Below the pieces are notes generated by a model that did not search any database, was not told where the DNA came from, and worked only from the letters and a program-made list of their open reading frames with translations. Position numbers and translations under genes: made by a program. From IMG/VR virus record IMGVR_UViG_3300025570_000095, positions 1 through 26,350 of that record: a stretch of 26,350 bases of DNA. The stretch is one strand, 5' to 3'. This document shows positions 10,366 to 17,307 of this stretch, in pieces; position 1 is the first letter of the stretch, and each line of letters begins with the position of its first letter. This DNA is from a virus.

Positions 10366-11160
10366 ATGACCATTAAACAAAATGGTGGTGTTTTTGGCCG
10401 CAATCCAACATTCAACGATGTAACTATTGAAGGGGAGTTAACTTTTGATGGTGATATTGATGTGAATTCGGATTTAAAAGTTGACGGAAATCTTGAAGTT
10501 ACAGGAACATCTACGCTTGATGGCGCTGTTTTAGTTAATCAAACTGTTTCTTCAAGCGATGCGCTACAAGCAACTGGCGACGCTAATTTATTTGCGGCAC
10601 GACTCAATGGATCGACGACTGTAAGTCAAAGTTATGGACTTAGAATTAGAGCAGGAACAAACGAAATTGACAAGTCGATACTTGTTGAGAATACTGGCGG
10701 CATAGATATATTTACAGTGAAAGGTAATGGTGACGTTGGCGTTGATATCGGCAACGTAATCATAGGCACATCCGGCAAAGGCATCGACTTCTCTGCTACC
10801 GCTGGCACTGGCACTAGCGAGCTTTTTTCGGACTACGAGGAGGGTGTATGGTCTCCGAATTTTTCAGGCAGCGGCGGGCAAGCAGTAACTGAATCAAGTG
10901 ATGATTGCACTTATGTAAAAATAGGAAATCTTGTTACCATCAAGATGTCGGTCACTATAACAACTGCATATAATGAAGGTTCATATATGGCTTTATCGGG
11001 ACTTCCTTTTAGTGTCTCAGATATGGGGGATACAGTAGTTTATTCGAGCAATGATTCTGATTTTTTAAGAATTATTCCTGCTGGGACAGGGATGCGCCTT
11101 TATATCGCCTTAAACAATACAAGCTCAACATTATCCGCCCAAATAATGTATGAAGTTTAA
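10366..11160 (+). CDS. Tail fibre-like protein, mosaic
   Basis: A 264-residue protein with a repetitive beta N-terminus (alternating Asp-Gly and Val-Asp strands, for example DGDIDVNSDLKVDGNLEV), typical of phage fibre shafts. Residues 128-165 carry the block VIIGTSGKGIDFSATAG followed by SELFSDYEEGVW, a recurring module at the C-terminal end of marine-phage fibre proteins. The tail beyond it is a small beta domain. The gene is AT-rich except for this block (about 10740-10860). RBS is TAGGAG before TAAATAATG, a leader nearly identical to that of the next gene. Probably a second fibre or an accessory tip subunit; receptor unknown. Confidence 0.6.
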   Translation: MTIKQNGGVFGRNPTFNDVTIEGELTFDGDIDVNSDLKVDGNLEVTGTSTLDGAVLVNQTVSSSDALQATGDANLFAARLNGSTTVSQSYGLRIRAGTNEIDKSILVENTGGIDIFTVKGNGDVGVDIGNVIIGTSGKGIDFSATAGTGTSELFSDYEEGVWSPNFSGSGGQAVTESSDDCTYVKIGNLVTIKMSVTITTAYNEGSYMALSGLPFSVSDMGDTVVYSSNDSDFLRIIPAGTGMRLYIALNNTSSTLSAQIMYEV

Positions 11161-11200
11161 TGATTAATCTTATATCAATCGCTATCAAAAGGACTAAATA

Positions 11201-12727
11201 ATGGCTTTAACAAAAGTAACACAGTCAATGATTGATGGCCCATATGTAGACCCTGCTCAATTCGGAGCTGTTGGTGACGGTGTTACTGATGACAGCACTG
11301 CATTACAGGCCTGTTCTGATTATCTTTACGGCCTTGGTGGTGGTGTTATGACACTTTATGCCAACAAGGAATACAATGTTGGCTCTAAAGCGCTATACAT
11401 TAGAGGTGACGTAAGTATCGAAGGTAATGGCGCTACAATTAGCAAAACCTCGATCGCTACAGATGGAATGATTATCAGGCCATATCCGCAAGATCTTAGT
11501 GCTCAACGTACAATTAATGTTGGCTCAAGCAAGTATGAAACTTCCGTAACGACTTCAACTGCATCTGATGCTGGCGACTTCTCATCTGGAGATGTTGTCC
11601 TTATGCAGTGGGGAACTGACCCATACGATGTTACTCAACGATACGCTTCTTACATTGCCAAGGTTGCAAGTTCTAATGCTTCAACTGGTGTCATTAGTCT
11701 CTCCTCAGCAATCCCATATGATTGGGCATATTCTACAAGCCCAAGTATTAGAAAATTAACTGGCGCTTGGAGCGGCTTCATTAGAAACATTACAATTAAA
11801 AGTACTGTTCCATCGCCGGGAATTTGCAACGGCATTTATCTGGGAAATGCTTATGAAGCGCGCATTGAAAATGTAAAAAGCATTGATGTGACAGGTGCTA
11901 CTGTTGTTTCAGCATACTGCACAAGCATAGACATTGATGGAATTATTAATGAATACATTGAAGCTGTTGATGCTGGTTTGGAAAGAGGCCGTTCATTTAA
12001 CTCTTGGAGCAGTCAGTATATTTCTGTTGACGCTATAACAGACAACAATACAAGAGACTATGCAAACTCTGCGGTCTTCATTGAAAGTGGTTGTCGAGGG
12101 ATAATCATTTCAAATTCTCATATGTCCGGAACAGGAGTGGCTGGTGCATTTGGCGTAACAGTCAACGGTGGCAGTGAGGACATTCTTCTGTCGAACAATA
12201 TCGTCGAAAACTTTGTCACTGCGTTTGATGTCACTGAAGCATCGGAAGTTTATTTCAAAAACAATGTCATTAGAAAAGGTGGTGCCCAGCCTTTGCGTGC
12301 AATGGTTATAGACTACATTGGAAATACTGTTGAAAGTGGCGCAAAGATGAGAAACCTCAATGGTCTTGCAACAGTGAACTATACTACGTCAAGCATTGCC
12401 GTTGGAATTAGCACCTTCCTAACCGCAAGCACACTTTCCAATGCCATTACGGATGGAATTGTTGTTGGCCTTTCTTGGAAATTGTCTAACGGCCCAATTA
12501 CTCAAGGCACATTGACAATCGAAGTATTTAATTCTGCTGCTGGAATCCAAAGCACATCCACGGCGGTGACTGGAGATGGAGAAGTTATTTTTAATTTCAA
12601 TACTGAAAATACTCCAGCAATTATGTTTGATGCTGGTGATAGTTTGAATGTTAGAGTAACTGCATCAGCGGATCTACTTCCAGCCGCAACACTGGATTTA
12701 GAAGCTAATTTACTTGTTGCTTATTAA
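11201..12727 (+). CDS. Second tailspike, pectate-lyase-like beta-helix
   Basis: A 508-residue protein that starts almost directly with the beta-helix entry motif FGAVGDGVTDD (residues 22-32), the same phrase found near residue 276 of the fibre at 7494. Helix repeats follow (IRGDVSIEGNGATI, IIISNSHMSG, ILLSNNIVENF, VYFKNNVIRKG), then a C-terminal beta domain of about 120 residues. It has no T7-type anchor, so it must attach through another tail protein or a short N-terminal adaptor (residues 1-20). RBS AAAGGAC sits before TAAATAATG. Likely a branched receptor-binding or depolymerase subunit; substrate unknown. Confidence 0.68.
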   Translation: MALTKVTQSMIDGPYVDPAQFGAVGDGVTDDSTALQACSDYLYGLGGGVMTLYANKEYNVGSKALYIRGDVSIEGNGATISKTSIATDGMIIRPYPQDLSAQRTINVGSSKYETSVTTSTASDAGDFSSGDVVLMQWGTDPYDVTQRYASYIAKVASSNASTGVISLSSAIPYDWAYSTSPSIRKLTGAWSGFIRNITIKSTVPSPGICNGIYLGNAYEARIENVKSIDVTGATVVSAYCTSIDIDGIINEYIEAVDAGLERGRSFNSWSSQYISVDAITDNNTRDYANSAVFIESGCRGIIISNSHMSGTGVAGAFGVTVNGGSEDILLSNNIVENFVTAFDVTEASEVYFKNNVIRKGGAQPLRAMVIDYIGNTVESGAKMRNLNGLATVNYTTSSIAVGISTFLTASTLSNAITDGIVVGLSWKLSNGPITQGTLTIEVFNSAAGIQSTSTAVTGDGEVIFNFNTENTPAIMFDAGDSLNVRVTASADLLPAATLDLEANLLVAY

Positions 12728-12728
12728 T

Positions 12729-12759
12729 ACCCCTAGCGGGTGGACAGGCCCATTTGGGC
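12729..12759 (+). other. Two small hairpins in tailspike/12777 intergenic gap
   Basis: Two inverted repeats lie in the 49-base gap: ACCC/GGGT at 12729-12741 and GCCC-ATTT-GGGC at 12748-12759. Neither is followed by a T-run, so they are weak as terminators and could instead mark an mRNA processing or stability site. The strong RBS AGGAGG (12767-12772) of the next gene follows. Confidence 0.35.
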
Positions 12760-12776
12760 GATAAACAGGAGGCCGT

Positions 12777-13028
12777 ATGGCACTTTCAGAAGTAACATTG
12801 AACGACAAGATCGAGGTATTAAACCTAGCTGCTGGATACCCAGTGGTGCAGGTTCGCACTGCTTCTATCATCAAGCGTGATGACGTAGAAATATCAAGAA
12901 ACTTTCACCGTCATGTACTGACACCTGATGCAGACCTGTCAGGCGAAGACGCTGATGTTGTAGCAATTGCGAACACAGTATTCACAGACGAAGCGAAGGC
13001 TGCTTATGCTGCACAGGAGGCTGAATAA
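12777..13028 (+). CDS. Conserved small phage protein, unknown function
   Basis: An 83-residue acidic protein beginning MALSEVTLNDKIEVL, with a beta-rich first half (YPVVQVRTASIIKRDD) and a C-terminal acidic helix. No enzymatic motif was found. The RBS AGGAGG is near perfect, so it is probably well expressed. Its stop overlaps the next gene's ATG (TAATG). Position between tailspikes and lysis genes suggests a minor virion or tail-assembly role, but this is only inference. Confidence 0.6.
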   Translation: MALSEVTLNDKIEVLNLAAGYPVVQVRTASIIKRDDVEISRNFHRHVLTPDADLSGEDADVVAIANTVFTDEAKAAYAAQEAE

Positions 13029-13327
13029 TGACTACGCTAATTGAGAAGAACATCACTGCGGCTAACACATTCAGCGATTCGTTCCGGTTCGATGGAGACT
13101 TTAACTTCTCTGTCCGTGGTACTTTAACTTCAGGCACTATCGTCACTGTACAACGTAGCATCGACAACTCTACCTGGACAGATGTAGATACATTTACATC
13201 TATCAGCGAGAACGTAGGGTATGAGCCAGAGCTGCTGTACTATCGAGCTGGCTGTAAGACCGGAGAGTTTACTGGTGGAGATAACATTACCATCCGATTC
13301 GGTTCCAAATGGCAGTCATTAGTATAG
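13028..13327 (+). CDS. Small beta-rich protein, possible virion component
   Basis: A 99-residue protein that appears all-beta: alternating hydrophobic strands (FNFSVRGTL, TIVTVQRSID, ITIRFGSKW) with a Thr/Ser-rich surface and few helix-formers. It resembles single-domain beta-sandwich proteins found near marine-phage tail genes. It is coupled to the preceding gene by a one-base overlap. The function is not recognisable. The next start is seven bases after the stop. Confidence 0.58.
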   Translation: MTTLIEKNITAANTFSDSFRFDGDFNFSVRGTLTSGTIVTVQRSIDNSTWTDVDTFTSISENVGYEPELLYYRAGCKTGEFTGGDNITIRFGSKWQSLV

Positions 13328-13334
13328 GTGATGT

Positions 13335-13502
13335 ATGCAAGAGGAAGCTAAAACAGTAATGGATCAAATAGCGGTAGGTGGTACTGTGGCAACATTAGCT
13401 GGTTGGCTTCCAAGTGTGGCTAGCCTATTTACAATTGTCTGGCTCGCTCTCAGGATATGGGAGTCTGATACGGTTCAGAAGACAGTCAAGCGATATAAGT
13501 AA
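13335..13502 (+). CDS. Small membrane protein, holin candidate
   Basis: A 55-residue ORF starting at the second of two close ATGs; the first (13331) stops after six codons. The only long hydrophobic stretch is ATLAGWLPSVASLFTIVWLALRIW (about residues 19-42), split by a Trp-Leu-Pro hinge, with a basic C-terminus (KTVKRYK). Short proteins with this layout are common in T7-like lysis cassettes and act as pinholins or holins. It overlaps the next start by one base (TAATG) and lies three genes ahead of basic small genes and the endolysin. Holin function is inferred from size, topology and location. Confidence 0.6.
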   Translation: MQEEAKTVMDQIAVGGTVATLAGWLPSVASLFTIVWLALRIWESDTVQKTVKRYK

Positions 13503-13657
13503 TGGAGGTCTGGGAGGTCATTGTCTCAGGCTGGCCCATTGCTGCTGGTCTGTTTATCCTTGTCCTGACCATTGGCCGCATACTGAATAGGCTAGAGGTT
13601 CTTGAGCAGAAGATGATCGAAGTCTGGAAAGCCATTAATGAGTTGATCAGAAAGTGA
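13502..13657 (+). CDS. Small single-span membrane protein with coiled tail
   Basis: A 51-residue ORF sharing one base with the preceding stop. Residues 11-28 (WPIAAGLFILVLTIGRIL) form one membrane span; residues 29-51 are an amphipathic charged helix (RLEVLEQKMIEVWKAINEL). The N-terminus is short and the positive charges follow the span, so the tail probably stays cytoplasmic. It could be an antiholin, a spanin-like component or a second holin. There is no lipobox or proline-rich region to support a spanin. Confidence 0.55.
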   Translation: MEVWEVIVSGWPIAAGLFILVLTIGRILNRLEVLEQKMIEVWKAINELIRK

Positions 13658-13664
13658 GATTGCT

Positions 13665-14042
13665 ATGAGTATATTCACTGCACTGCTCGGGCCTATTGCT
13701 GATATTGGCAAGACGTTTCTCAACAATAGAGCAGAAGAGAAACAAGCCAAGCATCAGGCCAAGATGAGCGTGATCCAGAACGATGCGAACTGGGAAGCTA
13801 AGATGGCAGATGCTAGCGCCCATTCCTGGAAGGATGAATTCTGGACGATCATACTATCTATCCCCCTGTTCATGGTGGGCTATGCTATTGCTGCCAATGA
13901 TGTTACTGTTATTGATCGGGTAGACGCAGGGTTCCAGGCGCTGTCACAACTCCCAGAATGGTATCAATATTTGCTGTTCATTGCGATCAGTAGCTCATTC
14001 GGTATCCGTGGTGTATCTAAGATAATGGACATGAGAAAGTGA
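13665..14042 (+). CDS. 3-TM-type holin-like membrane protein
   Basis: A 125-residue protein. A charged N-terminal half (residues 18-55, rich in Lys, Glu and Gln) is followed by SWKDEFW and two hydrophobic segments (TIILSIPLFMVGYAIAA, residues 61-77; YQYLLFIAISSSFGIRG, residues 99-115). The SWKDEFW phrase leading into a membrane span is a hallmark of the GTA/3TM holin-like family. Three membrane proteins in a row make this the lysis block. Its stop overlaps the next ATG. Confident membrane protein; holin role is a family-level inference. Confidence 0.65.
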   Translation: MSIFTALLGPIADIGKTFLNNRAEEKQAKHQAKMSVIQNDANWEAKMADASAHSWKDEFWTIILSIPLFMVGYAIAANDVTVIDRVDAGFQALSQLPEWYQYLLFIAISSSFGIRGVSKIMDMRK

Positions 14043-14317
14043 GTGATTCTTTATTAAGTCGTATTGGTGTATCAGGGTACAACAAGCCCAAGCGTACACC
14101 AAAGCATCCTACCAAAAGCCATGTCGTAGTGGCTAAGTCTGGCGGGAAGGTCAAGACCATTCGGTTCGGACAGCAGGGTGTAAGTGGATCACCTAGTAGT
14201 AAGGGTGAATCTGAATCTGCTAGAAAGAGACGGGCATCATTCAAGGCGCGTCATGCTAGAAACATAGCCAAGGGCAAGATGTCTGCGGCATACTGGGCAA
14301 ACAAGGTGAAGTGGTAA
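14039..14317 (+). CDS. Basic conserved phage protein (DUF6321-like)
   Basis: A 92-residue, strongly basic protein. Near residue 13 it has GYNKPKRTPKHPTKSHVVV, then KTIRFGQQGVSGS, and it ends RNIAKGKMSAAYWANKVKW. I recognise this pattern from many marine podovirus genomes, where it is annotated only as a domain of unknown function. High Lys/Arg content suggests contact with nucleic acid, perhaps inside the virion. It begins with ATGA overlap to the holin-like gene and its TAA shares one base with the next ATG. Confidence 0.65.
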   Translation: MSDSLLSRIGVSGYNKPKRTPKHPTKSHVVVAKSGGKVKTIRFGQQGVSGSPSSKGESESARKRRASFKARHARNIAKGKMSAAYWANKVKW

Positions 14318-14682
14318 TGAAGAAACCAAAGAAAGGATTGTACTCTAGCGTAAAAAAGCAAGATAAATCCATGTACAGAAGGGATGGCAGCATAAAGTCT
14401 AAGCGCGGGTTTCTTGGGCCGATTAAAAATAAGATCTCTGGCGGCACAATGACTGAGTTTTCAACAGACATGATGCATAAAGGGAAAAGTATTGACATAC
14501 CTACAATGGTTCCAACTTTATCTAAAGAAGAAATAGAGTACATGAGAAACATGAAGCCTGGAGCTGGGTGGAATCTTTCAGGATCATCAATAGAAAGATC
14601 TATAGTTAATAAGGCTAGAAAACACGCACAAGAAAGACTGTCAAAAGGCAAGAGTCAATTTTACCAAGACGGCAAAGATTAG
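14317..14682 (+). CDS. Unknown basic protein, probable inserted gene
   Basis: A 121-residue ORF; I chose the ATG at 14317 (TAATG overlap) over the in-frame GTG at 14311. The first nine residues, MKKPKKGLY, are the same as in the gene at 14697. The C-terminal part reads IDIPTMVPTLSKEEIEYM and ends NKARKHAQERLSKGKSQF, a motif shared by uncharacterised phage proteins of otherwise different make-up. The gene is clearly more AT-rich than both neighbours and lies between copies of a 26-bp repeat, which points to acquisition. Function unknown. Confidence 0.6.
   Translation: MKKPKKGLYSSVKKQDKSMYRRDGSIKSKRGFLGPIKNKISGGTMTEFSTDMMHKGKSIDIPTMVPTLSKEEIEYMRNMKPGAGWNLSGSSIERSIVNKARKHAQERLSKGKSQFYQDGKD
14318..14343 (+). 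repeat. 26-bp direct repeat, copy 1
   Basis: Bases 14318-14343 are identical to 14698-14723. Each copy is the start of a gene (codons for KKPKKGLY after the start codon). The homology ends abruptly on both sides. Confidence 0.9.
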
Positions 14683-14696
14683 TAAGGAACAGTATT

Positions 14697-14852
14697 GTGA
14701 AGAAACCAAAGAAAGGATTGTACGCAAACATTCAAGCCAAGCGTAAGCGCATAGCTGGTGGATCTGGTGAGAAGATGAGGAAGCCTGGAGCGAAGGGCGC
14801 ACCTAGTGCCAAGGCATTCAAAGACTCAGCGAAGACTGCATACAAGAAATGA
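14697..14852 (+). CDS. Small basic phage protein (KKPKKGL...MRKPGAKGAP type)
   Basis: A 51-residue GTG-started ORF of the sequence type MKKPKKGLYANIQAKRKR, then GSGEKMRKPGAKGAP and a short C-terminal helix. This small, lysine-rich protein recurs near lysis genes of marine podoviruses and has no assigned role. It ends with an ATGA overlap onto the endolysin, so the two are probably translated together. Basic composition suggests nucleic-acid or polyanion binding, but nothing more specific is visible. Confidence 0.65.
   Translation: MKKPKKGLYANIQAKRKRIAGGSGEKMRKPGAKGAPSAKAFKDSAKTAYKK
14698..14723 (+). repeat. 26-bp direct repeat, copy 2
   Basis: Exact second copy of the 26-bp word at 14318-14343, at the start of the next gene; the two copies are 380 bases apart and flank the AT-rich gene 14317-14682. 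Confidence 0.9.
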
Positions 14853-15196
14853 CATTCAGGCACTTCACCCGCAAGGAATTCGACTGCCAACAAACTGGCG
14901 AGAATGATATGCAAGATGAGTTTATCCATTCACTGGATACACTACGTCATGAGTGCGGGTTTAGCTTTAGGATTACCAGTGGTTACAGATCACCTAGCCA
15001 TTCAATCGAAGCTAGGAAGGCCAAGCCAGGAGTACACGCCCAAGGTATTGCTGCGGACATAGGCACTACGGATGGGTACGAGCGTTACATCATAGTCAAG
15101 AATGCTATGGCGATGGGGTTCAGTGGCATAGGCATACACAAGACTTTCGTACATGTGGATACCCGTACCACTACTCCCGTGGTCTGGACGTACTAG
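14849..15196 (+). CDS. Endolysin, M15-type zinc peptidase
   Basis: A 115-residue cell-wall peptidase of the M15 (VanY / phage T5-endolysin-like) fold, expected to cut peptidoglycan stem peptides after holin opening. The opening phrase FRHFTRKEFDC is typical, followed by SGYRSPSHS (44-52). Zinc-ligand candidates are His63 and Asp70 (GVHAQGIAADI) and His102 (FVHVD), with Asp104 nearby. No signal peptide, so it depends on the upstream membrane proteins. The small size is normal for a single catalytic domain. It is the last gene of the rightward late block and its stop overlaps the convergent minus gene by four bases, leaving no room for a terminator. Confidence 0.85.
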   Translation: MTFRHFTRKEFDCQQTGENDMQDEFIHSLDTLRHECGFSFRITSGYRSPSHSIEARKAKPGVHAQGIAADIGTTDGYERYIIVKNAMAMGFSGIGIHKTFVHVDTRTTTPVVWTY

Positions 15197-15387
15197 ACCC
15201 AAGCCCTAGACAACAGCTCGGTTGCCTCATTGTACATCCATGTATCGTCCTGATTCATTGTTGCGTTATCGCAGCTAGCACGTTGGGCCGCTTTGCGGGT
15301 TAACTGGTAACACTCATCAGAACAGTATCGTTTACTAGCATGCGCCCCCTTTGGGAGTACTGCATCACATGCTCTTCTCCTGCACAT
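15193..15387 (-). CDS. Small zinc-ribbon protein
   Basis: A 64-residue protein using the ATG at 15387; a TTG at 15393 is also in frame, and the start is uncertain because the only SD (GAGG) touches the ATG. Cysteines at positions 2, 7, 22 and 26 (MCRRRACD, then RYCSDECYQ) form a probable zinc ribbon of the type seen in many phage early proteins. It is the last gene of the leftward recombination operon and converges on the endolysin. Partner and role unknown. Confidence 0.55.
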   Translation of the reverse strand: MCRRRACDAVLPKGAHASKRYCSDECYQLTRKAAQRASCDNATMNQDDTWMYNEATELLSRAWV

Positions 15388-15389
15388 CC

Positions 15390-15680
15390 TCAAAACGGAA
15401 CATCATCATAGACTTCATAGCCAGTAAGCTCAGTCTTTTTAGGTGTATGGGATTCATCGTTCGATGCTTGGGGTTTTTTAGGTACAAAGGTGTTTACTTC
15501 AAAATACCATTTTCCGCCCCGTGCCTCTTTCAGATCTAGGTTGATCCACTCATCGCTCTTACTTCGCAACCAGTTACCTAAGTCCGCTCGTTTAATGCTC
15601 AATGATGCCTTGACAAAATCAGGCGCTCGTTCATGTGGTGCCTTTGCAAACAGTCCTGCTACAAATTCTTTTTCGCTCAT
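15390..15680 (-). CDS. SSB-like protein with DDVPF tip
   Basis: A 96-residue protein. Residues 4-30 (EFVAGLFAKAPHERAPDFVK) and 44-66 (EWINLDLKEARGGKWYFEV) give a compact beta-rich domain. After a polar linker the chain ends YEVYDDVPF, which matches the acidic aromatic tip of bacterial SSB proteins (DDDIPF), the docking site for SSB-partner proteins. The gene sits next to an exonuclease and an annealing protein. I infer a single-strand-binding or SSB-mimicking role; fold not proven. ATGA overlap with the upstream exonuclease stop. Confidence 0.5.
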   Translation of the reverse strand: MSEKEFVAGLFAKAPHERAPDFVKASLSIKRADLGNWLRSKSDEWINLDLKEARGGKWYFEVNTFVPKKPQASNDESHTPKKTELTGYEVYDDVPF

Positions 15681-16498
15681 TTAATTGTTACCTTCTGATA
15701 AGTGGTGGTTGGTTTTCTGTAAGACTCCAGATCTACCTCTTTGATATTAGGAATAGACTTGTAGTCGATGGTGCCTTTCTTGCTGATGGTCTGTATCTGC
15801 ACGTTACCTGCTACAGAACTGACCTCGCATGATTGCTTTAGCTGTGTCTCTACCTCCTTTAGTTTCTTATTGGCTTCATCTGCTGCTGCTTTGAGTGCAG
15901 CGTACTCCTCGGCAAGTGGGATTAGATCATCCCTATTCTGGAACTTAGGCTCGGGTGGGTTGGCGTAGAAGTCATCCCAAGCTGCGCGTAGTTTCTCTAT
16001 GTCACCCTGATTAGGGAGCATAGGTATCGTTCTGTAATTGTTATCGTCGATGTACACAAAGAAGTAGCACCTCTCTGCTTTGCTCACCATCTGCTGGTGT
16101 ACCATCTGCCAGTAGTAATGCTCGGGAATCTGCCCCTCTGATGCTGTCTGCCACAGTTTAGATTGCTGCTTCTGGTACGGGCATTTGATCTCGACCAAGA
16201 TAGATTCATTGGAACCATCTAGGCTTGCACTGTACTCTCCATCTACAAATACCGTTGGCTCTAGCTTGACTTCCCATAGCTCCTCGAACTTGGCTAGTGC
16301 TTTGGGTTCCAGCGCAGTACCGTAGTCTGTGGCTGCATTACCTTTGAATGGTTTGCCCATGCCGTTCTTGGATTCCCACAGTTCACGGGGAGTCTGATAC
16401 GGACTGACCCCCATGACTGCGCCAGCCTCTGACGCATTGCGGTACTTGGCTCGATGCTCATGCCATTCGAGCGACCCTTGTTCTAGTTCAATCTGCAT
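15677..16498 (-). CDS. YqaJ-type viral recombination exonuclease
   Basis: A 273-residue 5'-3' exonuclease of the YqaJ / lambda-exonuclease group, which resects double-strand ends for the annealing protein. Motifs: EWHEHRAKY near the start and NASEAGAVMGVSPYQTP (21-37); GTALEPKAL with Glu64; Asp94 in SLDG; and the catalytic E-I-K at 103-105 (VEIKCPY). Residues 200-235 form a Glu/Lys-rich coiled coil and the C-terminus is a basic tail, both extra to the minimal nuclease. RBS GGAG lies seven bases before the ATG. Expressed with the annealing protein from the leftward promoter near 17580. Confidence 0.85.
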   Translation of the reverse strand: MQIELEQGSLEWHEHRAKYRNASEAGAVMGVSPYQTPRELWESKNGMGKPFKGNAATDYGTALEPKALAKFEELWEVKLEPTVFVDGEYSASLDGSNESILVEIKCPYQKQQSKLWQTASEGQIPEHYYWQMVHQQMVSKAERCYFFVYIDDNNYRTIPMLPNQGDIEKLRAAWDDFYANPPEPKFQNRDDLIPLAEEYAALKAAADEANKKLKEVETQLKQSCEVSSVAGNVQIQTISKKGTIDYKSIPNIKEVDLESYRKPTTTYQKVTIK

Positions 16499-16512
16499 TC
16501 ATCTGCTCCAGA

Positions 16513-16575
16513 TTAAGTTAATGCTTCTAATGGAAAGCCTATGCACCACTCAGGCTTCTTCTTAGATGCCTTCAT
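16513..16575 (-). CDS. 20-codon ORF between annealing protein and exonuclease
   Basis: A very short ORF encoding MKASKKKPEWCIGFPLEALT. It starts inside the annealing protein's last codons in another frame and fills the only gap in this operon. The 14 bases GGAGCAGATGAATG occur both at this start and at the exonuclease start, giving each an SD seven bases from its ATG. That repeat supports real initiation here, but the peptide may only couple translation. No similarity recognised. Confidence 0.4.
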   Translation of the reverse strand: MKASKKKPEWCIGFPLEALT

Positions 16576-17116
16576 TCATCTGCTCCCACTTCTTCTCTAG
16601 TGCGGATACAGCTTTGGCATACTGGTTAGACATGATGTCTGATGTGTCAGAGACGGATAGCCAATCACAGAATACTTGCTTGTCTGTGTCTGTCTTAGCG
16701 ATGAGATCCTCGATAACTTTGATCTCTGGTGGAGTGATTACAATGGCTGGCTCTGGTGCGGGCAGATCTTCCCCCGCATATATGTATGCACCTAGTCCAT
16801 GCATGGCTAAACCTTTGGTCAAGCAGCGCATCTTTGATGTGTTGATCTGGAATGCATTGGGATTTGGGATAGGCTTGTTGCGATGGTCAAGCACTGGTAG
16901 CCACATCTCATGGCTTAAACCGTCGATAGTGACATCACAGTGTACCGTCATTGTACCGTCACTGTGGATTTCACTCTCCCTGAAAAAGTAATTAGAGTCA
17001 GGGTAGTGGTCTTTGGTTACCGCCCAAGCCCATGCCCATGACAGGTAGGTGAGATTACCTTTCTTCTCAGTGTGATCGTTGACGTTGATACTGCTTAAAG
17101 TTTTCCATACGCTCAT
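16562..17116 (-). CDS. Single-strand annealing protein (DUF1071/Sak-type)
   Basis: A 184-residue phage recombinase of the DUF1071 family. The first 120 residues hold the family's signature: NLTYLSWAWAWAVTKDHYPD, a beta strand with HCDVTIDG, WLPVLDHRNKPI, and the NTSKMRCLTKGLAMHGLGAYIYAGEDLP phrase shared by members. Such proteins form rings on single-stranded DNA and anneal complementary strands, together with the exonuclease encoded two genes downstream. The C-terminal 60 residues are helical and charged, possibly for partner contacts. ATGA overlap with the upstream gene's stop. Confidence 0.8.
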   Translation of the reverse strand: MSVWKTLSSINVNDHTEKKGNLTYLSWAWAWAVTKDHYPDSNYFFRESEIHSDGTMTVHCDVTIDGLSHEMWLPVLDHRNKPIPNPNAFQINTSKMRCLTKGLAMHGLGAYIYAGEDLPAPEPAIVITPPEIKVIEDLIAKTDTDKQVFCDWLSVSDTSDIMSNQYAKAVSALEKKWEQMNEGI

Positions 17117-17307
17117 TTGATATCCCTCAGAATTGCGTTGATCTGGTCGAGACTATCCTGTGCGGAGTAGCCCCTGATGTATGCCTCAGAACCATTCTTG
17201 TCATGGCCCTTCCCGTTCTTACAGTCTGCTTGACCCTTGATGAAGTCACCGATGAAGTCTGTGTACTGCTCGGTGGATTCGTACACCTTACCCTTGGCGA
17301 GAATCAC
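17113..17307 (-). CDS. Small unknown protein
   Basis: A 64-residue ORF with GTG start overlapping the stop of the upstream gene. It contains YTDFIGDFIKGQADCKNG and a C-terminal amphipathic helix (SLDQINAILRDI). One cysteine, no transmembrane segment. Compact size and coupling to the annealing protein suggest an early accessory factor. I do not recognise a family. Confidence 0.55.
   Translation of the reverse strand: MILAKGKVYESTEQYTDFIGDFIKGQADCKNGKGHDKNGSEAYIRGYSAQDSLDQINAILRDIK

Noticed and set aside
15313-15319. Second CTGATGA word on the minus strand
   Set aside because: It lies in the zinc-ribbon coding region with no GAAA and no flanking stems.
16566-16991. 141-codon plus-strand ORF opposite the annealing protein
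   Set aside because: Antisense shadow without RBS; the minus-strand product has clear family motifs.
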